Source of the DNA: Lachnospiraceae bacterium | GTDB taxonomy: Bacteria > Bacillota > Clostridia > Lachnospirales > Lachnospiraceae | Assembly (NCBI GenBank): GCA_900770225.1 | Contig: CAAGJU010000359.1 | Coordinates: 1-12,777 of the forward strand | DNA length: 12,777 bases | Reading direction: 5' to 3' | Part shown: positions 1 to 6,264 of the stretch, piece after piece | Layout of the letters: every line of letters begins with the position of its first letter | Position numbering within the stretch: the stretch's first letter is position 1 | The notes under the pieces: model-generated | What the model was told of the DNA's origin: nothing | What the model saw: the letters and a program-made list of their open reading frames with translations, nothing else | The model's database searches: none | Program-made: the position numbers and the translations under genes

Positions 1-79
1 GTCATAAGTATGATAACAGTGTCAATAAGTCATTCACCCACTTTTGCACAAGTGCAACGTGGGTGATGACTTATGACAC
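1..79. repeat. Palindromic repeat element with terminal inverted repeats (cut by the window edge)
   Basis: GTCATAAGT at 1-9 is the exact reverse complement of ACTTATGAC at 69-77; two more bases at the right end (78-79) suggest the true end GTGTCATAAGT lies two bases outside the window. Inside, 19-41 pairs with 59-79 along its whole length except for single-base bulges at A25 and T34. The loop holds a perfect 6-bp hairpin (TTGCAC at 44-49, GTGCAA at 52-57). The first 17 bases and the 10-mer GTGTCAATAA (19-28) recur at the right edge of the window. It looks like a small non-autonomous palindromic element or intergenic repeat; no gene lies inside it. Confidence 0.75.
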
Positions 80-123
80 CTGTATCATATGATAGCGCGT
101 TCGTAAGGAAAAATCCACCGTGC

Positions 124-156
124 AAAAAGGGCCGCCGCACACTCGTGCAGCGGTCC
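124..156 (-). terminator. Rho-independent terminator of xerD
   Basis: Read on the minus strand, 156-129 forms a stem of about 12 bp with a 4-nt loop (one A-C mismatch and one G-T pair), followed at once by five T (124-128). It lies 71 bp after the xerD stop codon. No other gene ends here, so it most likely terminates xerD. Confidence 0.75.
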
Positions 157-226
157 TCATATTTCGTGCCATAATGATTCGTCAGGAGGAAATCCCCCCC
201 TGCATTGCAGATAAAGCCGTCCGGCA

Positions 227-1072
227 TCAGCCTTCCACATACCGTGAGTAAAGCTGTGTTGTCGAAAGATCCGCGTGTCCGAGCATTCTCTGCAGGCGGC
301 GGATATCCGTGCCTTTTCTGAGCTGATGGGCAGCAAAAGAATGCCGCAGGGTATGCGGTGTAATATCCTTCTCAATGCCCGCTTCAGTGACATAGTATTT
401 CAGGACCTTCCAGAACCCCTGCCGGCTCATAGGTCCGCCGGAACAATTCACGAACAGATATCCATGGTCGCCTTCCTTCAGCATACGGCTCCGGGAAGAC
501 TGTATATATTCATCCAGAATGATGCGGGTTCCCTGATCCAGCGGTATGACGCGCTCTTTATCGTTCTCGGCACAGGATATATACCCCATTTCCAGGTTCA
601 CGTCCCCCATTTTCAAATGAACCAGTTCACTTACCCGTATGCCTGTCGCGTAAAGGAGCTGCAGCATAGCCCTGTCGCGGATACCCTTATCTGTTTTTCG
701 ATCCGGCTGCGCCAGAAGTCTCTCCACTTCATCAGCTGTGAGGATTTCCGGTGCCTTCTTTTCTACCTTTGGCGATTTCAGATTTTCCGTCGGATCCTCA
801 TGAATCGCTTTCTGTCGCAAAAGAAATCTGTAAAAAGATCTCAGAGAGGCAATGTTCCGCGAAACGGTAGCTGCGGACATGTTCTCATCCTCAAGGTAGA
901 GCACATAAGAATTCAGATTGGTGGCTGTCGCATCCTCCAGACGCATGACGCCGTGATCCTCCATGTAGGCCTCTGCCTTCATCAGATCTCTTTTGTATGA
1001 GACCTCCGTATTGTAGGAGATCTTTTTTATATCGTGCAGGTAAATCACATATTGCTGAATTGCATTTATCAT
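227..1072 (-). CDS. xerD: Tyrosine recombinase XerD
   Basis: Site-specific recombinase of the phage-integrase family; XerD with XerC resolves chromosome dimers at dif. From the ATG at 1072 the protein has 281 residues, slightly below the usual ~295. The N-terminal SAM-like core-binding domain spans about residues 1-95 and the catalytic domain about 108-281. The full catalytic set is visible: R146 (ATGIRVSEL), K172 (DKER), H240 and R243 (HTLRHSFA), H266 (LGHADLSTT) and nucleophile Y275 (TTQLYSRY). In-frame TTG (1081) and GTG (1075) codons lie just upstream; an AAGG about 12 nt before the ATG makes the start uncertain by three codons. It has its own promoter and terminator and stands alone. XerD rather than XerC or a mobile-element integrase is judged from overall similarity to Clostridia XerD; the protein is intact and looks housekeeping. 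Confidence 0.9.
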   Translation of the reverse strand: MINAIQQYVIYLHDIKKISYNTEVSYKRDLMKAEAYMEDHGVMRLEDATATNLNSYVLYLEDENMSAATVSRNIASLRSFYRFLLRQKAIHEDPTENLKSPKVEKKAPEILTADEVERLLAQPDRKTDKGIRDRAMLQLLYATGIRVSELVHLKMGDVNLEMGYISCAENDKERVIPLDQGTRIILDEYIQSSRSRMLKEGDHGYLFVNCSGGPMSRQGFWKVLKYYVTEAGIEKDITPHTLRHSFAAHQLRKGTDIRRLQRMLGHADLSTTQLYSRYVEG

Positions 1073-1133
1073 CACAATCAACTGCCTTTTCCTGGATTAT
1101 AAAAGCAATTCACCCTTCAAAAAGCTATCGCCT

Positions 1134-1162
1134 ATTATAAACAGTCACAGATTCAAAATCAA
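1134..1162 (-). promoter_or_regulatory. Sigma-A-type promoter of xerD
   Basis: On the minus strand there is a -35 TTGATT (1162-1157), a 17-bp spacer and a perfect -10 TATAAT (1139-1134). The -10 ends about 60 bp before the xerD start. The surrounding 1082-1298 gap is AT-rich and holds no other gene; only a weak 4-bp hairpin (CACG-ATAA-CGTG, 1296-1307) followed by a T-rich run could end the upstream transcript. Confidence 0.7.
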
Positions 1163-1298
1163 CGCCGCCGTTTTCTGACAATTTACAAATTAAGTTAAAA
1201 TAACGCAATATTTAAGTGACGGAGACTAGATGTGACGATCGCTGACGCAACAGGAATCAAGATATGGTTACGCTCCGCATAAAAAATTAAATTTCACG

Positions 1299-1673
1299 TT
1301 ATCGTGCCTCTTTGTCAGCGTTATCCGCATCCTCCGCCGTTGTTTCTTCCTCTTCAGCTTCTGCCTTATCCTCTATCTGATTCTCTTCTGCCTGCTGACT
1401 GTCACCGTCCTGCGCAGCATCCTCATTTTCCGCTTCTTCTGCCTGTCTCTCTTCTGCAGAAAGCTTGAACAGATCCTTCAGCGAATAGATGGCAACACCG
1501 GCACCGATCGCAATAAAACCGATAAAGCAGATCCAGCCAACAGCCATCATACCGCCCTGCATCTGTTTCCCGAGAACGCCGTCGCGGAAAATTTCCACAC
1601 CCAGATAGATCAGATAGACGCCCGCAGCGATCCGGATGCCGTCCTTGAATTTAGAATTTCTTCCCATGTCCAT
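1299..1673 (-). CDS. Small two-helix membrane protein with acidic C-terminal tail
   Basis: I do not recognise a family. From the ATG at 1673 the protein has 124 residues. That ATG is preferred because GGAG sits 6 nt before it; an in-frame GTG at 1700 and ATG at 1685 lack such a site. Residues 1-12 are basic (RNSKFK), followed by two hydrophobic segments at about 13-29 and 42-63, suggesting a small integral membrane protein. Residues 71-124 form a low-complexity tail dominated by Glu, Asp, Ala and Gln, probably disordered and strongly negative. With no signal peptidase site, both helices probably stay in the membrane, with both termini on the same side. It lies between the inverted-repeat element and xerD and shows no clear operon partner. 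The Shine-Dalgarno site and the sharp hydrophobic/acidic division support a real gene; function unknown. Confidence 0.65.
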   Translation of the reverse strand: MDMGRNSKFKDGIRIAAGVYLIYLGVEIFRDGVLGKQMQGGMMAVGWICFIGFIAIGAGVAIYSLKDLFKLSAEERQAEEAENEDAAQDGDSQQAEENQIEDKAEAEEEETTAEDADNADKEAR

Positions 1674-1778
1674 AGTCTTCTCCATTCCGCCGCATCTCAC
1701 GGCTGCACTTATACATAACTTCTCAAATGAAATTTTTCATCCGCCAAACACCTGAAAATAATGCCAACCGGCAGGCAG

Positions 1779-2085
1779 CTTCCACAGATGACCGGCGAAC
1801 ATTATACGTTTTTCGTCGTGAGCGAGCACGTTAGCTGCGGCCCGGGTGACAACCGTTCAGCGGTTCGTCGTTTCCGCTCTGTCTTCGCCCTTCGGGCTCG
1901 CCAATCGCGGACGGCTATCGCATGGGCGGTTTATAATGCTCTCGCTTCGTCCTTCGGACTCGCGACAGCATAACAACCGCTCCAAGCAAAAACGCTTTAG
2001 CGTTTTTGCGCGTTTTGTCAGAGGGCCGCTAATAAGCGCGTGCGAACGAACAGAAAAACGTGCAGTGAGCCGGTCGCTGTGGAAG
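1779..2085. repeat. Large imperfect inverted-repeat (multi-branched) intergenic element
   Basis: This fills most of the 415-bp gap between the small membrane protein and the esterase gene. The outer arms 1779-1851 and 2016-2085 are reverse complements with some mismatches and gaps: CTTCCACAG at 1779 faces CTGTGGAAG at 2077-2085, both continue into ACCGGC/GCCGGT and a shared ACGTTTTT block, and both end in GCGGCC/GGCCGC plus TGACA/TGTCA. Between them stand separate hairpins: AACCG/CGGTT (1851-1865), GCCC-TTC-GGGC (1877-1887), a nested one at 1926-1980 (GCGGTT/AACCGC, ATGCT/AGCAT, GTCC-TTC-GGAC) and a perfect 10-bp one at 1986-2009. The right edge ends 3 bp short of the esterase stop codon. Open frames here mirror the palindromes and are not credible genes. 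It resembles a MITE or a large intergenic repeat unit. Confidence 0.75.
1986..2009. terminator. Bidirectional terminator-like hairpin inside the inverted-repeat element
   Basis: Ten bases at 1986-1995 pair perfectly with 2000-2009 around a TTTA loop. The stem has A5 on its rising side and T5 on its falling side, so on either strand a short GC-rich stem is followed by a run of T. On the minus strand it lies about 80 bp after the esterase stop and could end that transcript. Confidence 0.5.
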
Positions 2086-2088
2086 TGA

Positions 2089-3291
2089 CTATTTCTGCAG
2101 TATTTCCAGATTCATATCATACACATTCCCGTTGACGGCATCCCCCAGCCACTCGGCCATGCTCCTGCCGCCCGATGTCCTGAAGAAAAATCGTCTGTGG
2201 CGGACTGCCGTATGCACCGTGCCTCCGACCTGCAGCCGCATGCTCTGCCAGCGGTACAGGAAAAACGCGAATTTCGGCGTAATCTCCCTGAGCTGCCGCA
2301 CCATTTCCTGCATCTGCTGAAAATATTTATTCTGCACGGAAAAGCTCGTCCGGTAATGATGCGTCACCACGTCATTATAGTAGGCGCTGAGCAGATAGTC
2401 CCTCGGAGAGCCGGCGTACAGATAGCGCAGCCTGTCGCCGAAAATGCTGTACAGATTCCGATACCAGTCGACCGTGATATTATCGGTGTGAATAGGCTCG
2501 TACACCGAAGCCGGTGATTTCCAGACCTCTTCCGCCGTCTTCCGCCAGTTTTTGTAAAGGAGCTGGCCGCTGTCGGAGAGCAGCGTCACATCAGAACAGT
2601 CCGGGTAAAAATCTTCGAGGATCAGCGGCGTGACCGCCGGCACGGCAAAAGCGCCGGCCGAATCCCCCGCGATCAGGATCTTGTCCGCCGACGGGAAATA
2701 CTCTTTTCCTTTTTTCAGGGCCGCCTGCAGATTTTTCCACCCGTGAAAATGGAGCACCTGTTCCTGCCCTTTTTCATCTTTATAGGAAAAATCATTGTCG
2801 CCGGTGTGGAAATCCCCCGTCGCATAGGTGATGATCACGAAATTCCAGTCCTCGAAGGGGTTGTCGGGATCGCCGATCTCCGTGATACCCGCATTGATGT
2901 TCATGATCTGCGTCATCGGGCGAAGATTGTTCCAGTAATAATTGGGAAGTCCTGCCGCGACCTTGCCGCCCGTCACCGGACGCGCCGCCGTATAGGCATT
3001 CCACGCCACACCGCCGCCGGACAGAAAAATACACAGATGGTTCGACGCCGCTTTTTTGATGTAGATATAATATTCGGAGCCGTCGCCCGCCATTCCCTCC
3101 GGAATGATGATGCGGTACCACACATAGCTGTCCAGTGCCCCGAGCAGTAGCGGCGCCTCAAAGTGCTTCGCGATCTCATGGCTCACAGCGCCATCAAAAG
3201 CATCGCCCACGACTTCCAGGGGCGGATGAATGACCGGCGGTGTATTTTTCCGACGAGAAGAGAGTAACCCTTTTCTGCTGATCTGCTCCAT
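2089..3291 (-). CDS. Pectinacetylesterase/Notum-like alpha/beta hydrolase, no signal peptide
   Basis: A 400-residue serine hydrolase resembling the pectinacetylesterase (PAE) family, which includes the carboxylesterase Notum. Visible marks are the oxyanion loop SGGGVAWN (91-98), the nucleophile elbow GDSAG (209-213, Ser211), the SDSG segment after it (239-242), and a late His, probably H360, as candidate catalytic base. The catalytic Asp cannot be assigned by eye. The start is supported by AAGGA 5 nt before the ATG. Known PAEs are mostly secreted, but this N-terminus (MEQISRKGLLSSRRKN) is basic and has no hydrophobic core, so the enzyme is probably cytoplasmic and its substrate may not be pectin. 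It is the last of three genes with the zinc-ribbon membrane protein and the acyltransferase. De-esterification is the likely chemistry; the substrate is unknown. Confidence 0.75.
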   Translation of the reverse strand: MEQISRKGLLSSRRKNTPPVIHPPLEVVGDAFDGAVSHEIAKHFEAPLLLGALDSYVWYRIIIPEGMAGDGSEYYIYIKKAASNHLCIFLSGGGVAWNAYTAARPVTGGKVAAGLPNYYWNNLRPMTQIMNINAGITEIGDPDNPFEDWNFVIITYATGDFHTGDNDFSYKDEKGQEQVLHFHGWKNLQAALKKGKEYFPSADKILIAGDSAGAFAVPAVTPLILEDFYPDCSDVTLLSDSGQLLYKNWRKTAEEVWKSPASVYEPIHTDNITVDWYRNLYSIFGDRLRYLYAGSPRDYLLSAYYNDVVTHHYRTSFSVQNKYFQQMQEMVRQLREITPKFAFFLYRWQSMRLQVGGTVHTAVRHRRFFFRTSGGRSMAEWLGDAVNGNVYDMNLEILQK

Positions 3292-3374
3292 TGAAATCCT
3301 TTCTGTGGAAAAAATGCCTGTCAGTATGCATATGCTCTCAGGCAGCGGATCGACTCCAGTAACCGTTGCGAATA

Positions 3375-3452
3375 CATCCGTAGTCGTGAATCACAGGGCG
3401 AAATACCAGTTGCCATCCGTAGCCGTGGATCACATGGCGAAATACCGGCTGC
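3375..3452. repeat. 39-bp tandem duplication across the stop codon of the zinc-ribbon gene
   Basis: Two adjacent 39-bp copies (3375-3413 and 3414-3452) differ at 5 positions. The copy at 3414-3452 contains the last codons and TGA of the zinc-ribbon membrane protein gene; the other is a spare copy just downstream that would encode W-Y-F-A-L-stop in place of R-Y-F-A-M-stop. The rest of the 138-bp gap to the esterase gene shows nothing further. Confidence 0.8.
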
Positions 3453-4092
3453 CGGCCGATTTGAAATCCTTCCATCGGAAGATCAGTACCGCAAGGAAAA
3501 ACAGAATGCACGCAAAAAAGCTGATGACCATCGGATAGCGGAACGGGTAATCGTACAGCAGCAGTGTAAGTCCCTGTGCTGCCGTACTGACAATGGCGTC
3601 AAAAAGCAGGTACAGCACATAATCGACCAGATACATGTGCAAGCCCGCGCCTATAGCGGCCGTTGTTATCATCAGGCCGAGAAATCCGGCCGGAACAACC
3701 CATGTGACAGCCCAGCCATGACGCCCGGTGAAATGATCCACGACCACGCTGACAATCATACCGATATAGATCTGCCAGGTTACTGTCTTCAGGGGATTGC
3801 TTCGGAAATAGATGATGAAATAGATATCAATAAAGCCAATGACGGCGCAGATCATCGCCAGCGGAGCCCATGAGGCCCATCCGCCGAGAAAAACCCTGAG
3901 AACGACCATCGCCGCAAAAAATGCCAGAAGGGCAAAAGCGGCTGTTTTTACAACGGTCAGACGGGATACTTTTCTTCCCCTGACCACCGGATACACGTCC
4001 TCCTCCGGTTCACCGGTAAGCGGACCGCCACAGAGCGGGCAAGCTCTCTTGTATCCCCGGATATTCACATGACATCTGCTGCATCTCTGCAT
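3430..4092 (-). CDS. Zinc-ribbon six-helix membrane protein (DUF6320-like)
   Basis: This 220-residue protein starts with a CxxC-(10)-CxxC zinc ribbon (C4, C7, C18, C21; the second pair reads CPLC), followed by a short acidic/basic linker and about six hydrophobic segments near residues 48-69, 75-97, 104-119, 127-150, 153-176 and 187-206. The arrangement matches my memory of the DUF6320 family of Clostridia, often found beside an 'alcohol acetyltransferase' gene; no biochemical role is known to me. The ATG at 4092 has AGAGGG 5 nt upstream. It lies 127 bp after the acyltransferase gene and 138 bp before the esterase gene, consistent with one transcription unit but loosely spaced. Its 3' end is tandemly duplicated. 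A role as membrane anchor, sensor or transporter for the neighbouring enzymes is inference. Confidence 0.75.
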   Translation of the reverse strand: MQRCSRCHVNIRGYKRACPLCGGPLTGEPEEDVYPVVRGRKVSRLTVVKTAAFALLAFFAAMVVLRVFLGGWASWAPLAMICAVIGFIDIYFIIYFRSNPLKTVTWQIYIGMIVSVVVDHFTGRHGWAVTWVVPAGFLGLMITTAAIGAGLHMYLVDYVLYLLFDAIVSTAAQGLTLLLYDYPFRYPMVISFFACILFFLAVLIFRWKDFKSAGSRYFAM

Positions 4093-4219
4093 GTCTTCCC
4101 TCTTTCTGTTCCGGTTACTCGTTTTCTGTATTCGTCAGTTCCGCTCACTGCGGCAGCGCTTTCCATGCAAACATCTGCCGCCATGCGGATGCAAATCAAC
4201 AGAAAACAGGTCTTTCATT

Positions 4220-5524
4220 TCAACGTTTTGCCTCTGTATTCTCCGCATCGGAGGCAAAATAATCGCTTGCCGCCACTTCCACCTCAAGTCCCAGCTGCGT
4301 CAGGGCGCGGAAGAAATACATCTCCGTGGTGTGCTCCTGAAAAGCGGAAACAATACCGAAAACCATGCAGTCCTCGAACGTGCTGATACACATGAAAACT
4401 GTCTTGCAGGCCATAAAGCTGCAGAATTTATGAATATAGGGATGCAGTTCCTCTGGTATGTCCACTTTTCCTACGTTGGAGACTGAGGTCGTGATCCCGC
4501 GGTTCATCATATGCATGGCCGCACGGAGTCCCAGATCCTTAAAGACCAGGGGCACGAGCCTGATGCCGGCATTGTGCTCCAGTGCGGAATACGAATTCAT
4601 CGTCGCCTGAATGCTCTCGGGCAGCAGCATTTTTCTGAACTCCTCCTGAATGACGGGGAGTATGCTCTCGAGCGTTCCGTCGTACTGATGCGGATTAAAT
4701 TTCACATTGATGACGCCGAAAAAATTACGTGACGTCACGGATGGAAAGAACTGCCGGAGATTGACGGGAACGCTGATGGAAATCGGATGGTCGTATTCAG
4801 AGTGCTTCATCTGCTTCAGCACCGCCTCGACCCAGCATGACGTGACGAGGACGCCGAGCGTAACCTTTTTCTCATGGCAGATGCCGAGGATTTTTTTTGT
4901 CGATACCGTGCCCTCGATCAGATGCGCATCCATGTTTTCATCATAGGTGCCTCTGATCCTGTAGGCCGTCTGCGGGAACATCTCTTTCAGATAATTGCGT
5001 TTTCTTGACTTGTCCTTCTCATAAAAACGGCTGAACGCGTCATTCTGAAGTTCTTCCGCGGATACCGGACTGTCCTCTCCTGAGACAAGACGCTGTTCCA
5101 GCCCGTAGCGCAGCACCAGATACTGTGTGACGATGGCGCGGAGAAACATGAAGCCGCCGGTTCCGTCTCCGAGCACATGGAACATCTCCAGAATGATGCG
5201 CTTTTTCCGGTAGATCACCCTGTACAGCAGATTTTTCCGCCCGGGTACATACAGCGATTTCAGCGGACGGGCGTATTCTTCATGTACGACCGCGCCGTGA
5301 TCCATCTCATCCAGATAGTACCAGAAAATTCCCTTGCGGAGACAGCAGTTCATATACGGAAACATCTCTTTCACCATGTCCAGCGCCTGCTGCAGGATGC
5401 CGGGATCCACTTCATCCCTGAGTTCGCATACCAGACGGAACACGCGCGTATCCGCTCCACCGACGCTTGCCGGTATGATCTTCGCCGCATTGTCGAGCCT
5501 GTACCAGTTTTTTCTACCGCTCAC
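4220..5524 (-). CDS. Condensation-domain-fold acyltransferase (alcohol acetyltransferase-like)
   Basis: A 434-residue protein of the chloramphenicol-acetyltransferase/condensation superfamily, which moves acyl groups from CoA or carrier-protein thioesters to alcohols or amines. The active-site HxxxDG motif is intact at 116-121 (HVLGDG; catalytic H116, structural D120). Other family-like segments are SVPVNLRQFFP (251-261) followed by RNFFG (266-270), and SVSNVGKV (347-354), similar to the S-N-x-G stretch of PapA-type and wax-ester acyltransferases. Translation starts at a GTG (5524) with GGGAG 7 nt upstream; the ATG just before it is out of frame. No promoter could be placed in the 19-bp repeat tract upstream. 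There is no signal peptide or membrane segment, so it is cytoplasmic. Pairing with a membrane protein and an esterase suggests reversible acylation of an unknown substrate; no carrier-protein or synthetase gene is nearby. Confidence 0.75.
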   Translation of the reverse strand: MSGRKNWYRLDNAAKIIPASVGGADTRVFRLVCELRDEVDPGILQQALDMVKEMFPYMNCCLRKGIFWYYLDEMDHGAVVHEEYARPLKSLYVPGRKNLLYRVIYRKKRIILEMFHVLGDGTGGFMFLRAIVTQYLVLRYGLEQRLVSGEDSPVSAEELQNDAFSRFYEKDKSRKRNYLKEMFPQTAYRIRGTYDENMDAHLIEGTVSTKKILGICHEKKVTLGVLVTSCWVEAVLKQMKHSEYDHPISISVPVNLRQFFPSVTSRNFFGVINVKFNPHQYDGTLESILPVIQEEFRKMLLPESIQATMNSYSALEHNAGIRLVPLVFKDLGLRAAMHMMNRGITTSVSNVGKVDIPEELHPYIHKFCSFMACKTVFMCISTFEDCMVFGIVSAFQEHTTEMYFFRALTQLGLEVEVAASDYFASDAENTEAKR

Positions 5525-5580
5525 ATCTATTCTCCCTTCAGTCCCGGATGGCTGTCAGCGTTTCTTCGGGACTGTTTTCA

Positions 5581-5722
5581 GCCTGCAGAACTGTATTTCG
5601 CCTGCAAACCTGTAAATCGCCTGCAGTTCTGTATTCCGCCTGCAGGCCTGTCATTAGCCTGCAGTTCTGTATTCCGCCTGCAGGCCTGTCATTAGCCTGC
5701 AGTTCTGTATTCCGCCTGCAGG
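5581..5722. repeat. 19-bp tandem repeat (minisatellite), about 7.5 copies
   Basis: Seven consecutive 19-bp units start at 5581, 5600, 5619, 5638, 5657, 5676 and 5695, and a partial one starts at 5714. All begin GCCTGCA. From 5619 two variants alternate exactly, one ending TTCTGTATTCC and one ending GGCCTGTCATTA, giving a 38-bp higher-order period; the first two units are diverged. Many units contain the palindrome CTGCAG or CCTGCAGG. The tract lies between the acyltransferase start and the tRNA terminator, so it is probably in the acyltransferase promoter/leader region. No open frame across it is credible. Confidence 0.9.
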
Positions 5723-5734
5723 ACAGCAGATACA

Positions 5735-5763
5735 GAAAAAGGAGAAGCTCTTTTCACTTCTCC
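5735..5763 (-). terminator. Rho-independent terminator of the tRNA operon
   Basis: On the minus strand GGAGAAG (5763-5757) and CTTCTCC (5747-5741) form a perfect 7-bp stem with a 9-nt loop, followed directly by five T (5740-5736). It begins 12 bp after the end of tRNA-Asp. Confidence 0.9.
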
Positions 5764-5775
5764 TTCTCCCGCTGA

Positions 5776-5849
5776 CGACCCAGACCGGGATCGAACCGGT
5801 GACCTCCGCCGTGACAGGGCGGCGCTCTAACCAGCTGAGCCACTGGGCC
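5776..5849 (-). tRNA. tRNA-Asp (GTC)
   Basis: A 74-nt cloverleaf read on the minus strand. The 7-bp acceptor stem starts GGCCCAG (one G-T pair), the anticodon stem CCGCC/GGCGG carries loop CTGTCAC with anticodon GTC, and the T loop is TTCGATC. The discriminator is G73, as expected for Asp. CCA is not encoded. It is the last gene of the tRNA operon. Confidence 0.95.
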
Positions 5850-5875
5850 AGCAAAACAATGTAAAATTGGATAAA

Positions 5876-5949
5876 TGGACCTTCAGGGACTCGAACCCGG
5901 GACCGATCGGTTATGAGCCGACTGCTCTAACCAACTGAGCTAAAGGTCC
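5876..5949 (-). tRNA. tRNA with CAT anticodon, probably tRNA-Ile2 (alternatively Met)
   Basis: A 74-nt cloverleaf with acceptor GGACCTT/AAGGTCC, anticodon loop CTCATAA and discriminator A73. A CAT anticodon fits elongator Met or, once C34 becomes lysidine, Ile2. The C4-G69 and C5-G68 acceptor pairs match the features TilS uses to pick out tRNA-Ile2 in E. coli, so Ile2 is favoured. The T stem (CCGGG/CCCTG) has a C50-T64 mismatch, which is unusual. CCA is not encoded. Confidence 0.88.
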
Positions 5950-5957
5950 GTATTGCG

Positions 5958-6030
5958 AGCCGATGATCGGACTCGAACCGATAACCTGCTGATTACAAAT
6001 CAGCTGCTCTGCCAATTGAGCCACATCGGC
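5958..6030 (-). tRNA. tRNA-Thr (TGT)
   Basis: A 73-nt cloverleaf with perfect acceptor stem GCCGATG/CATCGGC, anticodon stem GCTGA/TCAGC, loop TTTGTAA (anticodon TGT), T loop TTCGAGT and discriminator T73. It is separated from the next tRNA by 8 bp. CCA is not encoded. Confidence 0.95.
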
Positions 6031-6033
6031 AAG

Positions 6034-6105
6034 TGACCCGGACGAGAATTGAACTCATGTTACCGCCGTGAAAGGGCGATGTCTTAACCTCTTGACCACC
6101 GGGCC
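6034..6105 (-). tRNA. tRNA-Glu (TTC)
   Basis: A 72-nt cloverleaf with acceptor GGCCCGG/CCGGGTC, anticodon stem TCGCC/GGCGG, loop CTTTCAC (anticodon TTC), T loop TTCAATT and discriminator A73. It is the promoter-proximal gene of the operon, 3 bp before tRNA-Thr. CCA is not encoded. Confidence 0.95.
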
Positions 6106-6139
6106 GTCCTGCGCATTCAGCAGTGCTGACACTTGAAAT

Positions 6140-6168
6140 ATCATATCACACTTATCTTCCGGAGACAA
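6140..6168 (-). promoter_or_regulatory. Promoter of the tRNA operon
   Basis: On the minus strand there is a -35 TTGTCT (6168-6163), a 17-bp spacer and a -10 TATGAT (6145-6140), preceded by TGA as an extended -10 element. Transcription would start about 25-30 bp before tRNA-Glu. The rest of the 6106-6264 gap shows no gene and no convincing terminator for the transporter gene upstream. Confidence 0.75.
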
Positions 6169-6264
6169 GGCAAAACTTTGACCAGAGATGATTTGAGCCG
6201 AGCGATCTGAGCCGGGGTCAGAGATACAGAGGCTTCCTGTCCGCAAGACCGCAGACGTCGGTGG

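Noticed and set aside
1..79. attC or dif-like recombination site next to a tyrosine recombinase
   Set aside because: The bulged stem suggested an attC, but no GTTRRRY/RYYYAAC core is present, no integron-type integrase is nearby, and the palindrome does not have the 11-6-11 layout of dif. The XerD looks like the housekeeping enzyme.
30..393. Two short minus-strand frames after xerD
   Set aside because: One runs through the repeat and the terminator, the other overlaps xerD in another frame; neither has a ribosome site that fits or a recognisable feature.
1761..2088. Two small open frames on the plus strand
   Set aside because: Both lie wholly or mostly inside the inverted-repeat element, and their sequences simply follow its palindromes.
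4150..4181. Terminator between the acyltransferase and zinc-ribbon genes
   Set aside because: A 7-bp inverted repeat (GCGGCAG/CTGCCGC) exists, but with an 18-nt loop and no T run it is unlikely to terminate transcription.
5581..5722. CRISPR array
   Set aside because: The units are contiguous 19-mers with no unique spacers, and there are no cas genes.
6055..6246. A 63-residue frame near the tRNA operon
   Set aside because: It covers the tRNA operon promoter and most of tRNA-Glu.
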